Source: Sulfitobacter sp. THAF37 (lineage in GTDB: Bacteria > Pseudomonadota > Alphaproteobacteria > Rhodobacterales > Rhodobacteraceae). From it: 64,000 nucleotides of DNA. The stretch lies in NCBI RefSeq assembly GCF_009363555.1, contig NZ_CP045372.1:62001-126000 (forward strand). Direction: 5' to 3'. Position 1 is the first letter of the stretch, and each line of letters starts with the position of its first letter. The notes beneath the pieces were generated by a model. The model searched no databases, was not told the origin of the DNA, and saw only the letters and a program-made list of their open reading frames with translations. The position numbers were made by a program, and so were the translations under genes. Shown here piece after piece: positions 54,418 through 63,745 of this stretch.

Positions 54418-56424
54418 ATGTCTGGCCGCATGAAAACCCCACAGAACAGCCTGCGCGACATCGTCGAAGAGCCCGACCTGGGCATCACATTGTCTGACGG
54501 GTGCCGCCTGTCCGTCCGGATGTGGCGCCCCGAAGATGCCCATGACGATCCGGTCCCGGTGATCCTGGAATATCTGCCCTACCGCAAACGCGACGGCACC
54601 TGCGCCCGCGATGCGCTGACCCATCCGTGGTTCGCGAAACACGGCTACGCCTGCCTGCGCGTCGATATGCGCGGAAACGGCGACAGCCAGGGCCTGATGG
54701 AGGACGAATACACCGCACAGGAACAGGCCGACGCTGTCGAGGTCATCAACTGGGTCGCGGCACAACCCTGGTGCAACGGCAGCGTCGGCATGATGGGGAT
54801 CAGCTGGGGCGGCTTCAACGGATTGCAGGTCGCCGCGCTGGCACCGGACCCGCTGAAGGCCGTCATCACCCTGTGCTCAACCGTGGACCGCTTTGCCGAT
54901 GACATTCACTACAAGGGCGGCTGCCTGCTGAACGAAAACCTCGGTTGGGGGGCGACCATGTGGTCTTTTTCCAGCCGCGCGCCGGACCCTGCCCTGCGCG
55001 AGGACTGGCGCGAGATGTGGCTGGAACGGCTTGAGGCGGAACCGTTTCTGCCCTCGCTCTGGCTGCGGCACCAGCGACGCGACGCCTATTGGCGGCATGG
55101 TTCGGTGATCGAGGACTACAGCGCCATCAAGGCAAAGGTGCTGGCCATCGGCGGCTGGGGCGACGGGTACAAGAACGCGGTACCGCAACTGGTCGAGGCG
55201 CTGCCGGGGGCCAAGGGCATCGTCGGCCCCTGGGTCCACAAATATCCGCATTTCGCGATCCCCGAACCGCGCATCGGCTTCCTGCAGGAGGCGCTGCGCT
55301 GGTGGGACCGCTGGCTCAAGGGCATCGACACGGGTGTCGAGAATGACCCCGATTACCGGGCGTATCTGATGGACGGCGTGCCGCCCGCCACATGGTATAC
55401 CGAACGACCCGGACGCTGGATCGCAGAGGCCAAGGGGGCGACGGCGCATCTGGAGACCAGCAGGCTGCACCTGACCGACACCGGCCTGTGCGACAGCGCC
55501 GCGCCCCTGACGGCCACCGTGTCCTCCCCGCCCCATTGCGGTGCCGATGCAGGCGAATACTGCGCCATCTGGCTGGGGCCGGAACTGCCCGGCGACCAGC
55601 GCGGTGACGATGCGCTTTCCACCACCTTCGACAGCGCGCCGCTAGAGCGTGACGTCGACATCGTCGGCGCGCCCCGGATCACCCTGACCCTGTCCAGCGA
55701 CCGGCCGCAGGCGCAGATCGCGGTGCGGCTGAACCACATCCACCCCGATGGCGCCGCCACCCGGATCACCTACGGCGTGCTGAACCTCAGCCACCGCGAG
55801 GATGCGGAAGCGGTCCGCCCGATGACACCGGGCGAGCCCGTGGTAATCACCCTCGATCTGGACCACATCGCCTACCGCGTGCCCGCAGGACATCACCTGC
55901 GCGTCTCGATCTCGGACGCCTACTGGCCGCTGATCTGGCCCAGCCCCACGCCCACGCGGCTATCGCTGACGGCAGGACACATCGACCTGCCGCAACGCCC
56001 CACCCCCGGCGGAGACGAACACCAGTTCGAGCCGCCGACCGCCGCCGACCCCTGGGAAACCGAAGAGCTGCGCCCCGAGGCCCACATCCGCCGGCGCGAA
56101 ACCGACATGGTGACTGGCGACATCACCCTCTTTATCGAGGATGACTTCGGCGCGGTCCGTGACTGCGATCACGGGCTCATCCACGGCTCGGTCGCCCGCG
56201 AGGCCTGGACCATCAATCCCGACGATCCGTTGTCGGCGCGCGGGCAGTGCCACTGGACCGACGAACTGGTCCGCGACGACATCGCCCTGCGGACGGAAAC
56301 GACCTGCATGATGACGGCCAGCGCCACGGCATTTCACCTCAATGCCCGCATCGAAGCCTATGAAAACGACGAGATGATCTACGCAAGAGACATCGAGGAC
56401 AGCATCCCGCGCGATCACATGTAG
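54418..56424 (+). CDS. CocE/NonD-family hydrolase (X-Pro dipeptidyl-peptidase-like), 668 aa
   Basis: Alpha/beta hydrolase: nucleophile elbow GMMGISWGGFNGLQVAALAP, preceding RVDMRGNGDSQGLMEDEYTA, and a C-terminal jelly-roll domain (DVDIVGAPRITLTLSSDRPQ; YRVPAGHHLRVSISDAYWPL). The family includes cocaine esterase and X-prolyl dipeptidyl acyl-peptidase; the substrate is an ester or an amide. ATG 54418 is taken, with 54430 as an alternative; neither has a strong ribosome site. No signal peptide, so it is cytoplasmic. The ABC importer genes follow after 122 bases. Confidence 0.85.
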   Translation: MSGRMKTPQNSLRDIVEEPDLGITLSDGCRLSVRMWRPEDAHDDPVPVILEYLPYRKRDGTCARDALTHPWFAKHGYACLRVDMRGNGDSQGLMEDEYTAQEQADAVEVINWVAAQPWCNGSVGMMGISWGGFNGLQVAALAPDPLKAVITLCSTVDRFADDIHYKGGCLLNENLGWGATMWSFSSRAPDPALREDWREMWLERLEAEPFLPSLWLRHQRRDAYWRHGSVIEDYSAIKAKVLAIGGWGDGYKNAVPQLVEALPGAKGIVGPWVHKYPHFAIPEPRIGFLQEALRWWDRWLKGIDTGVENDPDYRAYLMDGVPPATWYTERPGRWIAEAKGATAHLETSRLHLTDTGLCDSAAPLTATVSSPPHCGADAGEYCAIWLGPELPGDQRGDDALSTTFDSAPLERDVDIVGAPRITLTLSSDRPQAQIAVRLNHIHPDGAATRITYGVLNLSHREDAEAVRPMTPGEPVVITLDLDHIAYRVPAGHHLRVSISDAYWPLIWPSPTPTRLSLTAGHIDLPQRPTPGGDEHQFEPPTAADPWETEELRPEAHIRRRETDMVTGDITLFIEDDFGAVRDCDHGLIHGSVAREAWTINPDDPLSARGQCHWTDELVRDDIALRTETTCMMTASATAFHLNARIEAYENDEMIYARDIEDSIPRDHM

Positions 56425-56483
56425 CACTGACGTCACAGAAACTGCCGTATTAAACCTTGCGACATGCCGAGAAATGGGCAAAC

Positions 56484-56503
56484 TTGACTCATCAATCAAT
56501 AAA
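56484..56503. promoter_or_regulatory. BetI-like operator before the ABC transporter operon
   Basis: TTGA-N4-TCAATCAATAAA is the same as at the betI box (14199-14218) over every base except the N4. It is 44-63 bases upstream of the binding-protein start, in promoter position. BetI or a close TetR relative may control this operon. Confidence 0.55.
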
Positions 56504-56546
56504 ACGGGCGAACAAGCGCCCAATTCCAAATGGGGAGTATCAAAAC

Positions 56547-58145
56547 ATGAACGAACAGCTGAAACACATGACCGGTCAGGTGGCCAAGGGCCTGATGACC
56601 CGCCGCGAATTTGTTGGCCGTGCGGCGGCGCTCGGCGTGACCGCTGCCGTTGCCAACTCCATGCTGGCCGACCGCGCCGCGGCGCAGGATGCGCCCAAGC
56701 GCGGCGGCACGATCAAGCTCGGCTCATCGGGCGGCGAATCCACCAACACGATGGACCCGGCACTGACCGCATCCGAAGTGCCGCTCTCCAACATCCGCCA
56801 CTGGGGGGAAACCCTGACCGAGGTGAACCCCGATGGTTCCGTCGAAAACTGGCTGGCCGAAAGCGTCGAGGCGTCAGCCGACGCCAAGACCTGGACTTTC
56901 AAGATTCGCCAGGGCATCGAGTTCTCCAACGGCAAGACCATGACCTCCGAAGACGTGCTGAAAACCATGCAGCGCCACTCGGACGAGAAAAGCCAGTCAG
57001 GTGCCCTGGGCATCATGCGCGGCATCGTGGACATGAAAGCGGACGGCGACAATTTCATCGTGGAACTGGACACGCCCAACGCTGACCTGCCCTACCTGAT
57101 GGCCGATTATCACCTCATGATCCAACCCGATGGCGGCATCGACGATCCCGCCGCGGGGATCGGCACGGGTGCCTACACCATCGAATTCGATGAGCCCGGC
57201 GTGCGCCACGGCTTCAAGATCCGCGACAACTACTGGAACCCGGACAAGCGCGGCTTTGCCGAATTCTCCGAAGTGCTGGTCCTGAACGACGCGACCGCGC
57301 GGACCGCTGCGCTGCAATCCGGCCAGGTGCATCTGATCAACCGCGTCGATCCCAAGGTGGCAAGCCTGCTGGACCGTGCGCCGAACCTGACGGTGGAATC
57401 CGCCTCCGGTCGCGGGCACTATGTCTTCATCGCGCATATCGACACGGCACCATTCGACAACAACGACCTGCGGCTGGCGCTGAAATACGCGATCAACCGC
57501 GAGGAAATGGTGGACAAGATCCTGCGCGGCTACGGCTCTGTCGGGAACGACATGCCGATCAACGAAAGCTATCCGCTGTTCGACGAGAGCATTCCGCAGC
57601 GCGAGCATTCCATCGAAAAGGCCAAGGAGCATTACGCGAAATCCGGCCACGACGGCAGCCCGATCATCCTGCGCGTCGCCGATGGTGCCTTCCCCGGTGC
57701 CGTGGATGCCGCCGCCCTGTTCCAGCAATCCGCCGAAGCCGCCGGTATCCCGCTGGAGATCAAGCGCGAACCCAACGACGGCTACTGGTCCGAAGTCTGG
57801 AACGTGCAGCCCTTCTGCGCCTCCTACTGGGGCGGTCGTCCGGTGCAGGACCAGATGTATTCGACGGCGTATCTGTCGACCGCAGACTGGAACGACACCC
57901 GCTGGAAGAAGCCGGAATTCGATGCGATGCTGCTTGAGGCGCGCGGCGAACTGGACACGGCCAAGCGCAAGGAAATCTATTCCGAAATGGGCCAGATGCT
58001 GCGCGACCAGGGCGGTCTGATCCTGCCGATGTTCAACGACTTCATCTCCGGCGTGGCCAACAACGTCGGCGGTTGGGAAACCGATCCCAATGGCGAAGTG
58101 ATGAACAACAAGGCCAACATCAAGTGTTGGGTGACGGACGCGTAA
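56547..58145 (+). CDS. ABC-type dipeptide/oligopeptide substrate-binding protein
   Basis: 532 residues, SBP_bac_5 family. A twin-arginine signal is seen at about 19-47 (TRREFVGRAAALGVTAAVAN, ending near AAAQ), so export is by Tat. The body includes LAESVEASADAKTWTFKIRQ, GKTMTSEDVLKTMQRHSD and the family end GLILPMFNDFISGVANN. In roseobacters this family also binds opines, glycosides and compatible solutes, so peptide as the ligand is not assured. First gene of the importer operon. Confidence 0.9.
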   Translation: MNEQLKHMTGQVAKGLMTRREFVGRAAALGVTAAVANSMLADRAAAQDAPKRGGTIKLGSSGGESTNTMDPALTASEVPLSNIRHWGETLTEVNPDGSVENWLAESVEASADAKTWTFKIRQGIEFSNGKTMTSEDVLKTMQRHSDEKSQSGALGIMRGIVDMKADGDNFIVELDTPNADLPYLMADYHLMIQPDGGIDDPAAGIGTGAYTIEFDEPGVRHGFKIRDNYWNPDKRGFAEFSEVLVLNDATARTAALQSGQVHLINRVDPKVASLLDRAPNLTVESASGRGHYVFIAHIDTAPFDNNDLRLALKYAINREEMVDKILRGYGSVGNDMPINESYPLFDESIPQREHSIEKAKEHYAKSGHDGSPIILRVADGAFPGAVDAAALFQQSAEAAGIPLEIKREPNDGYWSEVWNVQPFCASYWGGRPVQDQMYSTAYLSTADWNDTRWKKPEFDAMLLEARGELDTAKRKEIYSEMGQMLRDQGGLILPMFNDFISGVANNVGGWETDPNGEVMNNKANIKCWVTDA

Positions 58146-58157
58146 GGACGCGCCCGG

Positions 58158-59114
58158 ATGCATCCGATCCTGACCCTCATTGCCCAGCGCCTTGCGCTGG
58201 GCATCCTGCTGCTCTTTGCGGCCTCGATCCTGATCTTCGCCGGCACCTCGATCCTGCCCGGCGATGTCGCCCAATCCATTCTGGGGCAATCCGCCACGCC
58301 AGAGGCCCTTGCCAACCTGCGCGCGGAACTGGGCATGAACGAACCCGCCCTGTCGCGCTATTTCTCCTGGCTCGGGGGATTCCTGCAAGGCGATCTCGGC
58401 ACCGCGCTGACCAATGGCCGCGACATCGCGGAAAGCCTTGGAGGCCGTCTCAAGAACACGCTGTTCCTCGCCTTCTGGGCCGCGGCCATCTCCGTGCCGC
58501 TGGCGATTTTCCTCGGCCTGCTCGCTGTCCGCTTCAAGGACCGCTGGCCGGACAAGCTGATTTCCGGCATCACGCTGACCACCATCTCAATTCCCGAGTT
58601 CATGATCGGTTACGTGCTGATCTACTGGATTTCGATCCAGCTGGGCTGGTTCTCCTCCGTCGCCATCATCAATGACGGCATGACGCTGGGCCAGAAACTG
58701 AACGCCATCGCCATCCCGGTCATGGTCCTGACCCTCGTGGTGCTCGCGCATATGATGCGCATGACCCGCGCCGCGATCCTGAACGTGATGCAATCGGCCT
58801 ATATCGAAACCGCCGAGCTCAAGGGCATGCGGATGCTCACGATCATCCGCCGCCACGCGTTCCCCAACGCAATCGCCCCCATTGTGAACGTGGTGATGCT
58901 GAACCTCGCCTATCTCGTGGTGGGTGTCGTCGTGGTCGAGGTGGTCTTTGCCTATCCCGGCATGGGCCAGTACCTTGTCGATCACGTCAGCAAACGCGAT
59001 GTGCCGGTGGTGCAGGCCTGCGGGCTGATCTTTGCCGCGGTCTACATCGGGCTGAACCTGGTGGCCGACATCGTGTCGATTCTCGCCAATCCAAGGCTGA
59101 GGCATCCAAAGTGA
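58158..59114 (+). CDS. ABC transporter permease (DppB type)
   Basis: 318 residues, six helices, with the cytoplasmic EAA-like loop AYIETAELKGMRMLTIIRRH AFPNA and the DppB-type N-terminus (AQRLALGILLLFAASILIFA, SILPGDVAQSILGQSATPEA). It forms the heterodimeric channel with the product of 59275-60090. The start is 13 bases after the binding-protein stop. Two hairpins begin at its stop codon. Confidence 0.93.
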   Translation: MHPILTLIAQRLALGILLLFAASILIFAGTSILPGDVAQSILGQSATPEALANLRAELGMNEPALSRYFSWLGGFLQGDLGTALTNGRDIAESLGGRLKNTLFLAFWAAAISVPLAIFLGLLAVRFKDRWPDKLISGITLTTISIPEFMIGYVLIYWISIQLGWFSSVAIINDGMTLGQKLNAIAIPVMVLTLVVLAHMMRMTRAAILNVMQSAYIETAELKGMRMLTIIRRHAFPNAIAPIVNVVMLNLAYLVVGVVVVEVVFAYPGMGQYLVDHVSKRDVPVVQACGLIFAAVYIGLNLVADIVSILANPRLRHPK

Positions 59115-59172
59115 ATTTTTCACCGAAAAAATTCACGCCGTGCGACCAAGCGTCTTTTAGCCAAAAAGACGC
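59111..59172 (+). other. Tandem hairpins between the two permease genes
   Basis: GTGAATTTTT (59111-59120) pairs with AAAAATTCAC (59127-59136); the TGA stop of the first permease is inside the arm. GCGTCTTTT (59150-59158) pairs with AAAAGACGC (59164-59172). Neither is followed by a T-run. The 160-base gap is unusual inside an ABC operon. Confidence 0.65.
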
Positions 59173-59274
59173 GGGGAGGCACCCGGTAGCGTTCAATCAG
59201 AAACGGGACGGTGGGCGGGGCGACTTGCGCGCCAGCGCAACAGCGCCGCATGCCGTCCACCGAAAGTCACCGAT

Positions 59275-60090
59275 ATGAAAAACATCCCCCTGTCCGCCAT
59301 GATCGGCCTGTTCTTCACAAGTGTCTACTTCCTCATGGCCATCTTCGCCCCGCTGATCGCCCCCTACGGCATGGCCGAAACCGTCGGCGACGTCTGGGAA
59401 GCGCCCTCCTCCCAGTTCCTGCTGGGCACCGACAGCATCGGGCGCGACCTGCTGACCCGCCTGATCTACGGCGGGCGTACCACCATCTTTATCGCCACGA
59501 TGGCGACCATCCTCAGCTTCGTCACCGGATCGGTCCTGGGGTTCTTCGCCGCGGTTTCCGGCGGCTGGATCGACCAGACCATCTCGCGCTTCGTCGATCT
59601 GATCATGTCGATCCCCTCGCTGATCTTCGCGCTGGTGGTGCTGTCGGTGATGCCGACAACCACCACGATCCTGATCGTGCTGATGGGTCTGCTCGATTCC
59701 ACCCGCGTCTACCGTCTGGCCCGTGCCGTGGCAGTGGACATCACCGTGATGGATTATGTCGAGGCCGCCCGCCTGCGGGGCGAAAAGATCGGCTGGATCA
59801 TCTTCCGCGAGACGCTGCCCAACGCATTGTCTCCGCTGGTCGCGGAAATGGGCCTGCGCTTTATCTTCGCGGTGCTCTTCATCTCTACCCTGTCGTTCCT
59901 GGGCCTTGGCGTTCAACCGCCGCTGGCGGACTGGGGCGGCATCGTGAAAGAGAACAAGGAAGGCATCAACTACGGCATTCAGGCGGCGCTCTACCCCGCC
60001 TATGCCATCGCCACCCTGTGCATTTCGATCAACCTGGTGGCGGACTGGATCCTGAACCGGACCACCTCGCTGAAAGGGGGCAGAGGATGA
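59275..60090 (+). CDS. ABC transporter permease (DppC type)
   Basis: 271 residues, with MKNIPLSAMIGLFFTSVYFL as first helix, the DppC motif LGTDSIGRDLLTRLIYGGRT and the EAA loop VEAARLRGEKIGWIIFRETL followed by PNALSP. C-terminal FLGLGVQPPLADWGGIVKEN is typical. It pairs with the DppB-type permease. The stop overlaps the ATPase start by four bases (ATGA). Confidence 0.94.
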   Translation: MKNIPLSAMIGLFFTSVYFLMAIFAPLIAPYGMAETVGDVWEAPSSQFLLGTDSIGRDLLTRLIYGGRTTIFIATMATILSFVTGSVLGFFAAVSGGWIDQTISRFVDLIMSIPSLIFALVVLSVMPTTTTILIVLMGLLDSTRVYRLARAVAVDITVMDYVEAARLRGEKIGWIIFRETLPNALSPLVAEMGLRFIFAVLFISTLSFLGLGVQPPLADWGGIVKENKEGINYGIQAALYPAYAIATLCISINLVADWILNRTTSLKGGRG

Positions 60091-61724
60091 GCGACCCGCT
60101 TCTCAAAGTGCGCGGCCTGAAGATCGGCGCGACAATCTATCCGCCCGGCGAACGGCCCCGCGACATCGAGATCGTGCATGGCGTCGACTTCGACCTGGAG
60201 GCTGGCAAGGTCCTGGGCCTGATCGGCGAATCCGGTGCCGGCAAATCCACCATCGGGCTGGCCACGATGGCCTATGGCCGGGGCGGCGTGGAACTGACCG
60301 GCGGCGAAGTCTGGGTCAACGGCCGCGACATCCTGCAGACGCGCGTCGGCGACATCCGCCGCCTGCGTGGGGGTGAAGTCACCTATGTCTCACAATCCGC
60401 CGCCGCCTCCTTCAACCCGGCGAAAAAGATCATGGAACAGGTGACGGAGGCCGCGATCCGCCAAGGCAAGTTTTCCCGCAAGGAGGCCGAGGCCCGCGCC
60501 CGCGAATTGTTCGCCAAGCTCGGCCTGCCCGACCCCGACAACATCGGCAACCGCTACCCCCACCAGGTGTCGGGCGGCCAGCTGCAACGCTGCATGACGG
60601 CCCTTGCGCTGTGCCCCGAACCCGACCTCGTGGTGTTCGACGAACCGACAACGGCGCTGGACGTGACCACCCAGATCGACGTTCTTGCCGCGATCAAGGA
60701 GGCCATCGCCGACACCGGCGTTGCCGCGCTCTATATCACGCACGACCTTGCGGTCGTCGCACAGGTCAGCGACCACATCATGGTGCTGCAACAGGGTGCG
60801 ATGGTCGAATACGGCACCACCGACCAGATCATCAACAACCCGCAGGAAGAATACACCCAGGCGCTGGTCTCTGTCCGGTCGATCAAGCACGAGGAAAAGA
60901 AGCCGACCGACAATCCGCTGCTGCGCGTTGAGAATATCACCGCGCGCTACAGGGGCACCGATTTCGACGTGCTCAAGGATGTGAACGTGGAGCTGCACCC
61001 CGGTCAGACCCTCGCCATCGTGGGCGAAAGCGGCTCCGGCAAATCGACGCTCGCACGGGTGATCACCGGTCTCCTGCCGCCCAATGAGGGGCAGATCGTG
61101 TTTGACGGGCGCAACCTGTCGCCCGCGCTGGCCCAACGCAGCTACGAGGACCTGCGCGAGCTGCAGATGATCTACCAGATGGCCGACACCGCCATGAATC
61201 CCCGCCAGACCGTGGGCACGATCATCGGGCGTCCGCTGGAGTTCTACTTCGGCCTCAAGGGCAAAGCCAAACAGCAGCGCATCCAGGAACTGCTGGACGA
61301 GATCGAACTCGGCGAGGGTTTTCAGGACCGCTTTCCAGCGGAACTGTCCGGCGGTCAGAAACAGCGCGTCTGCATCGCCCGCGCGCTTGCGGCCAAGCCC
61401 AAGCTGATCATCTGCGACGAGGTGACATCGGCGCTCGACCCGCTGGTGGCGGACGGCATCCTGAAACTGCTGCTCAAGCTGCAAAAGATCGAAGACGTCT
61501 CCTATCTCTTCATCACCCACGACCTGGCGACGGTAAAGGCCATCGCGGACAGTATCGCCGTGATGTTCCAGGGCGAGGTGGTGCGCTATGGGCCAAAGTC
61601 TCAGGTCTTGGCCCCGCCCTTCGATGCCTACACGGAACTCCTGCTCAGTTCCGTGCCCGAAATGAAACTGGGCTGGCTGGAAGAGGTGATCGAAACCCGT
61701 CGCATGGAAAGCGCCGGGAACTGA
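60087..61724 (+). CDS. Fused DppD-DppF-type ABC transporter ATPase
   Basis: 545 residues with two full nucleotide-binding domains. The first has Walker A GESGAGKST (47-55), signature VSGGQLQR and Walker B LVVFDEPTTALD; the second has GESGSGKST, LSGGQKQR and LIICDEVTSALD, the latter with Val instead of Pro in the DEP motif. A single-chain ATPase is common for such importers in alphaproteobacteria. It energises the permeases 58158-59114 and 59275-60090. Confidence 0.94.
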   Translation: MSDPLLKVRGLKIGATIYPPGERPRDIEIVHGVDFDLEAGKVLGLIGESGAGKSTIGLATMAYGRGGVELTGGEVWVNGRDILQTRVGDIRRLRGGEVTYVSQSAAASFNPAKKIMEQVTEAAIRQGKFSRKEAEARARELFAKLGLPDPDNIGNRYPHQVSGGQLQRCMTALALCPEPDLVVFDEPTTALDVTTQIDVLAAIKEAIADTGVAALYITHDLAVVAQVSDHIMVLQQGAMVEYGTTDQIINNPQEEYTQALVSVRSIKHEEKKPTDNPLLRVENITARYRGTDFDVLKDVNVELHPGQTLAIVGESGSGKSTLARVITGLLPPNEGQIVFDGRNLSPALAQRSYEDLRELQMIYQMADTAMNPRQTVGTIIGRPLEFYFGLKGKAKQQRIQELLDEIELGEGFQDRFPAELSGGQKQRVCIARALAAKPKLIICDEVTSALDPLVADGILKLLLKLQKIEDVSYLFITHDLATVKAIADSIAVMFQGEVVRYGPKSQVLAPPFDAYTELLLSSVPEMKLGWLEEVIETRRMESAGN

Positions 61725-61924
61725 CGCCTGACCGGCGCATTGCGTATCATTGCGCCCGGCCCGCAGGTGGTGAGGGCAGTCCGGGGGTGTGGGGTGCAGG
61801 TGCCGCCAGCGGTCACACGGGGCGCGATCGCGCCGTGATCTGACGGCCGGCGGCATCAGGTTAGACGTTGCACCCGTAAGAACCCTGCGCCACCATCCCC
61901 CCAACACTCACCGGAGGCCCCGAC

Positions 61925-62761
61925 ATGGACAAGAAACTGCTGCTGATCATCCTTGATGGCGTGCCCTACCGGAACTGGCGCCGCCTGTTCGGCAACCTCG
62001 AAGGCTGGGTGCAATCCGGCGATGCGCGGGTCTGGAAGCTGCGGGCGGTCCTGCCGTCGATTTCCGCCTCCTGCTATGCCTCGATCCACACCGGCGTTGC
62101 CCCGGCCCAGCACGGGTGTACCGGCAACGGAAACGTCTTTCGCCTGAAGGAAAAGGATGTCTTTGCCCAGGTCCGCGCGGGGGGCGGCGTGACGGGCGCG
62201 GTGGCGCATTCCTTCTGGTCGGAATTCTTCAACCGCCACCCCTTCGATTACGTCCGCGACATCGAGTACGACGAGCCTGACAGCGATACCATCAACCACG
62301 GACGGTTCCACACGATGACCGGCTACGGACATGTCAACCAGATGACCCCGTCCGACGTCGATCTCTTTGCCACGCTCACCAACCTCTGCCTGCGGTTCGG
62401 GCTGAACTACGGCATGCTGCACACCTGCACGCTGGACAGCATGGGGCACCGTTTCTTCCACGACTGCCAGGAAATGGACCACGCCTGCGCGGTCATGGAC
62501 GAGATGCTGGCCCCCTTCATTTCCAAATGGATGGACGCGGGTTACGAGATCATCGTGACGGCGGATCACGGGCAGGACGACCGGGGCCATCATGGGGGCC
62601 GGGGCGAATTGCAACAGGATGCGGCGCTCTACTACTTCGGTCCGGCAGAGGGGCCGCGCCCCGATACCGTCATCGACCAGCTGCAGCTCGCACCCACGAT
62701 CCTGCACCGGCTGGGCGCGCCGGTGGCCGATACGATGAAGGCGCAAAGCTTTCTCGGCTGA
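61925..62761 (+). CDS. Alkaline-phosphatase-fold phosphodiesterase/pyrophosphatase-like enzyme, 278 aa
   Basis: Type I phosphodiesterase/NPP-like fold: the first metal Asp in LLLIILDGVPYRNW, the nucleophile region LPSISASCYASIHTG (Ser or Thr), second-metal residues in TCTLDSMGHRFFHDCQEMDH and VTADHGQDDRGHHG. Relatives hydrolyse nucleotide pyrophosphates, phosphonoacetate or glycerophosphocholine. CGGAGG precedes the start. It follows the importer by 200 bases and probably processes an imported phosphodiester; no signal peptide, so it acts in the cytoplasm. Confidence 0.8.
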   Translation: MDKKLLLIILDGVPYRNWRRLFGNLEGWVQSGDARVWKLRAVLPSISASCYASIHTGVAPAQHGCTGNGNVFRLKEKDVFAQVRAGGGVTGAVAHSFWSEFFNRHPFDYVRDIEYDEPDSDTINHGRFHTMTGYGHVNQMTPSDVDLFATLTNLCLRFGLNYGMLHTCTLDSMGHRFFHDCQEMDHACAVMDEMLAPFISKWMDAGYEIIVTADHGQDDRGHHGGRGELQQDAALYYFGPAEGPRPDTVIDQLQLAPTILHRLGAPVADTMKAQSFLG

Positions 62762-62794
62762 ACGCCGCCGCCCGGGCGTCGTGCCCGCGCGGGG

Positions 62795-63745
62795 TCAGCC
62801 GTGAACCTTCCCATAGGGCCAGTCGCCACGCCCCAGCGCGGCGATCCCTTCGACCACCCGGTCGAAGAAGACCGCGGCACGCGACGACATGCTGCGCGCC
62901 CGCAGGCAGCCATGCACCATCCCCGGCTCGTTGAACCAGACCGCCTGCCCGCCCGCGGCGCGCAGCTTGTCGCGGTAGGCCTCGCCGTCGCTGGCGAGCG
63001 GGTCGCATTCCGCCGTGATCAGCACGCTGGGTGGCAGACCGGAAAAGTCGCTGTCACTTAGCGGCGCATAGCGCGGGTCATCCACGGGCGGCTCGGCCCC
63101 GCCGGTGCGGACCTTCTGATAGAACGCCATGTCCGCCAGGGTCAGCTGGGGCGCTTCGGCATGTTCCACGTAGGACCCCTGCCCCCAGTCGCCGCCCAGA
63201 CCGGGATAGATCAGCACCTGCCCCACGATCCGGCCCTTCGCGCCCTGCCGCGCCTGATGCGACACAGCGGCGGCCAGGTTGCCCCCCGCGCTGTCCCCCG
63301 CCAGGATCAGCGGCCCCGGATGCACCCGCGCAATGCCCGTAAAAGCCGCATAGGCATCGTCGAAACAGCCGGGAAAGACGGTCTCGGGCGCCAGCCCGTA
63401 ATCGACTGAGATCACGCGGTACCCCGTCCGGTCGCAGAGCGCGGCGCAGACGTCATCGTGGCTCTCCAGCCCGCCCACCACGAAGCCGCCCCCGTGGTAA
63501 TAGACCACCGTAACGTCCGTGGGCGTCTTTTCGTAGATGCGGCAGGGCACGGCGCCATAAGGCAGGTCGCGCACCATGATACCCGGCGGCCTGCCCTGGT
63601 CGAAGATCCGGCACATCGCATCGTAGACGCGCCGCTGATCCTCGATGGACAGATCGACCGCATCCGGCGGATAGGCCGCGTCGAGCCTTTCGATATAGGC
63701 CCAGGTCTCGGCGTCGATCAGTGTCCGGTAGTCAGGCTGGCTCAC
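62795..63745 (-). CDS. Hormone-sensitive-lipase-type alpha/beta hydrolase, 316 aa
   Basis: The oxyanion motif VVYYHGGGFVVGGLESHDDV, the nucleophile GDSAGGNLAAAVSHQA, the acid in ITAECDPLASDGEAYRDKLR and the His in GMVHGCLRARSMSSRA complete the HSL family. It hydrolyses carboxyl esters. It overlaps the acyl-CoA synthetase by four bases (ATGA), so the two are coupled, which suggests release and activation of an acyl group. Convergent with the phosphodiesterase gene. Confidence 0.92.
   Translation of the reverse strand: MSQPDYRTLIDAETWAYIERLDAAYPPDAVDLSIEDQRRVYDAMCRIFDQGRPPGIMVRDLPYGAVPCRIYEKTPTDVTVVYYHGGGFVVGGLESHDDVCAALCDRTGYRVISVDYGLAPETVFPGCFDDAYAAFTGIARVHPGPLILAGDSAGGNLAAAVSHQARQGAKGRIVGQVLIYPGLGGDWGQGSYVEHAEAPQLTLADMAFYQKVRTGGAEPPVDDPRYAPLSDSDFSGLPPSVLITAECDPLASDGEAYRDKLRAAGGQAVWFNEPGMVHGCLRARSMSSRAAVFFDRVVEGIAALGRGDWPYGKVHG

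Noticed and set aside
53465..54765. Minus-strand coding regions through the minisatellite (Cys- and Gly-rich 19-residue repeats)
   Set aside because: The openness follows from the repeat period; the frames run antisense through dtd and the CocE gene and have no ribosome site or conserved domain.
61800..61840. GGCGCGATCGCGCC palindrome as a regulatory site
   Set aside because: CG-rich palindromes of this size (including GCGATCGC) are frequent in such genomes and it has no matching partner in the window.
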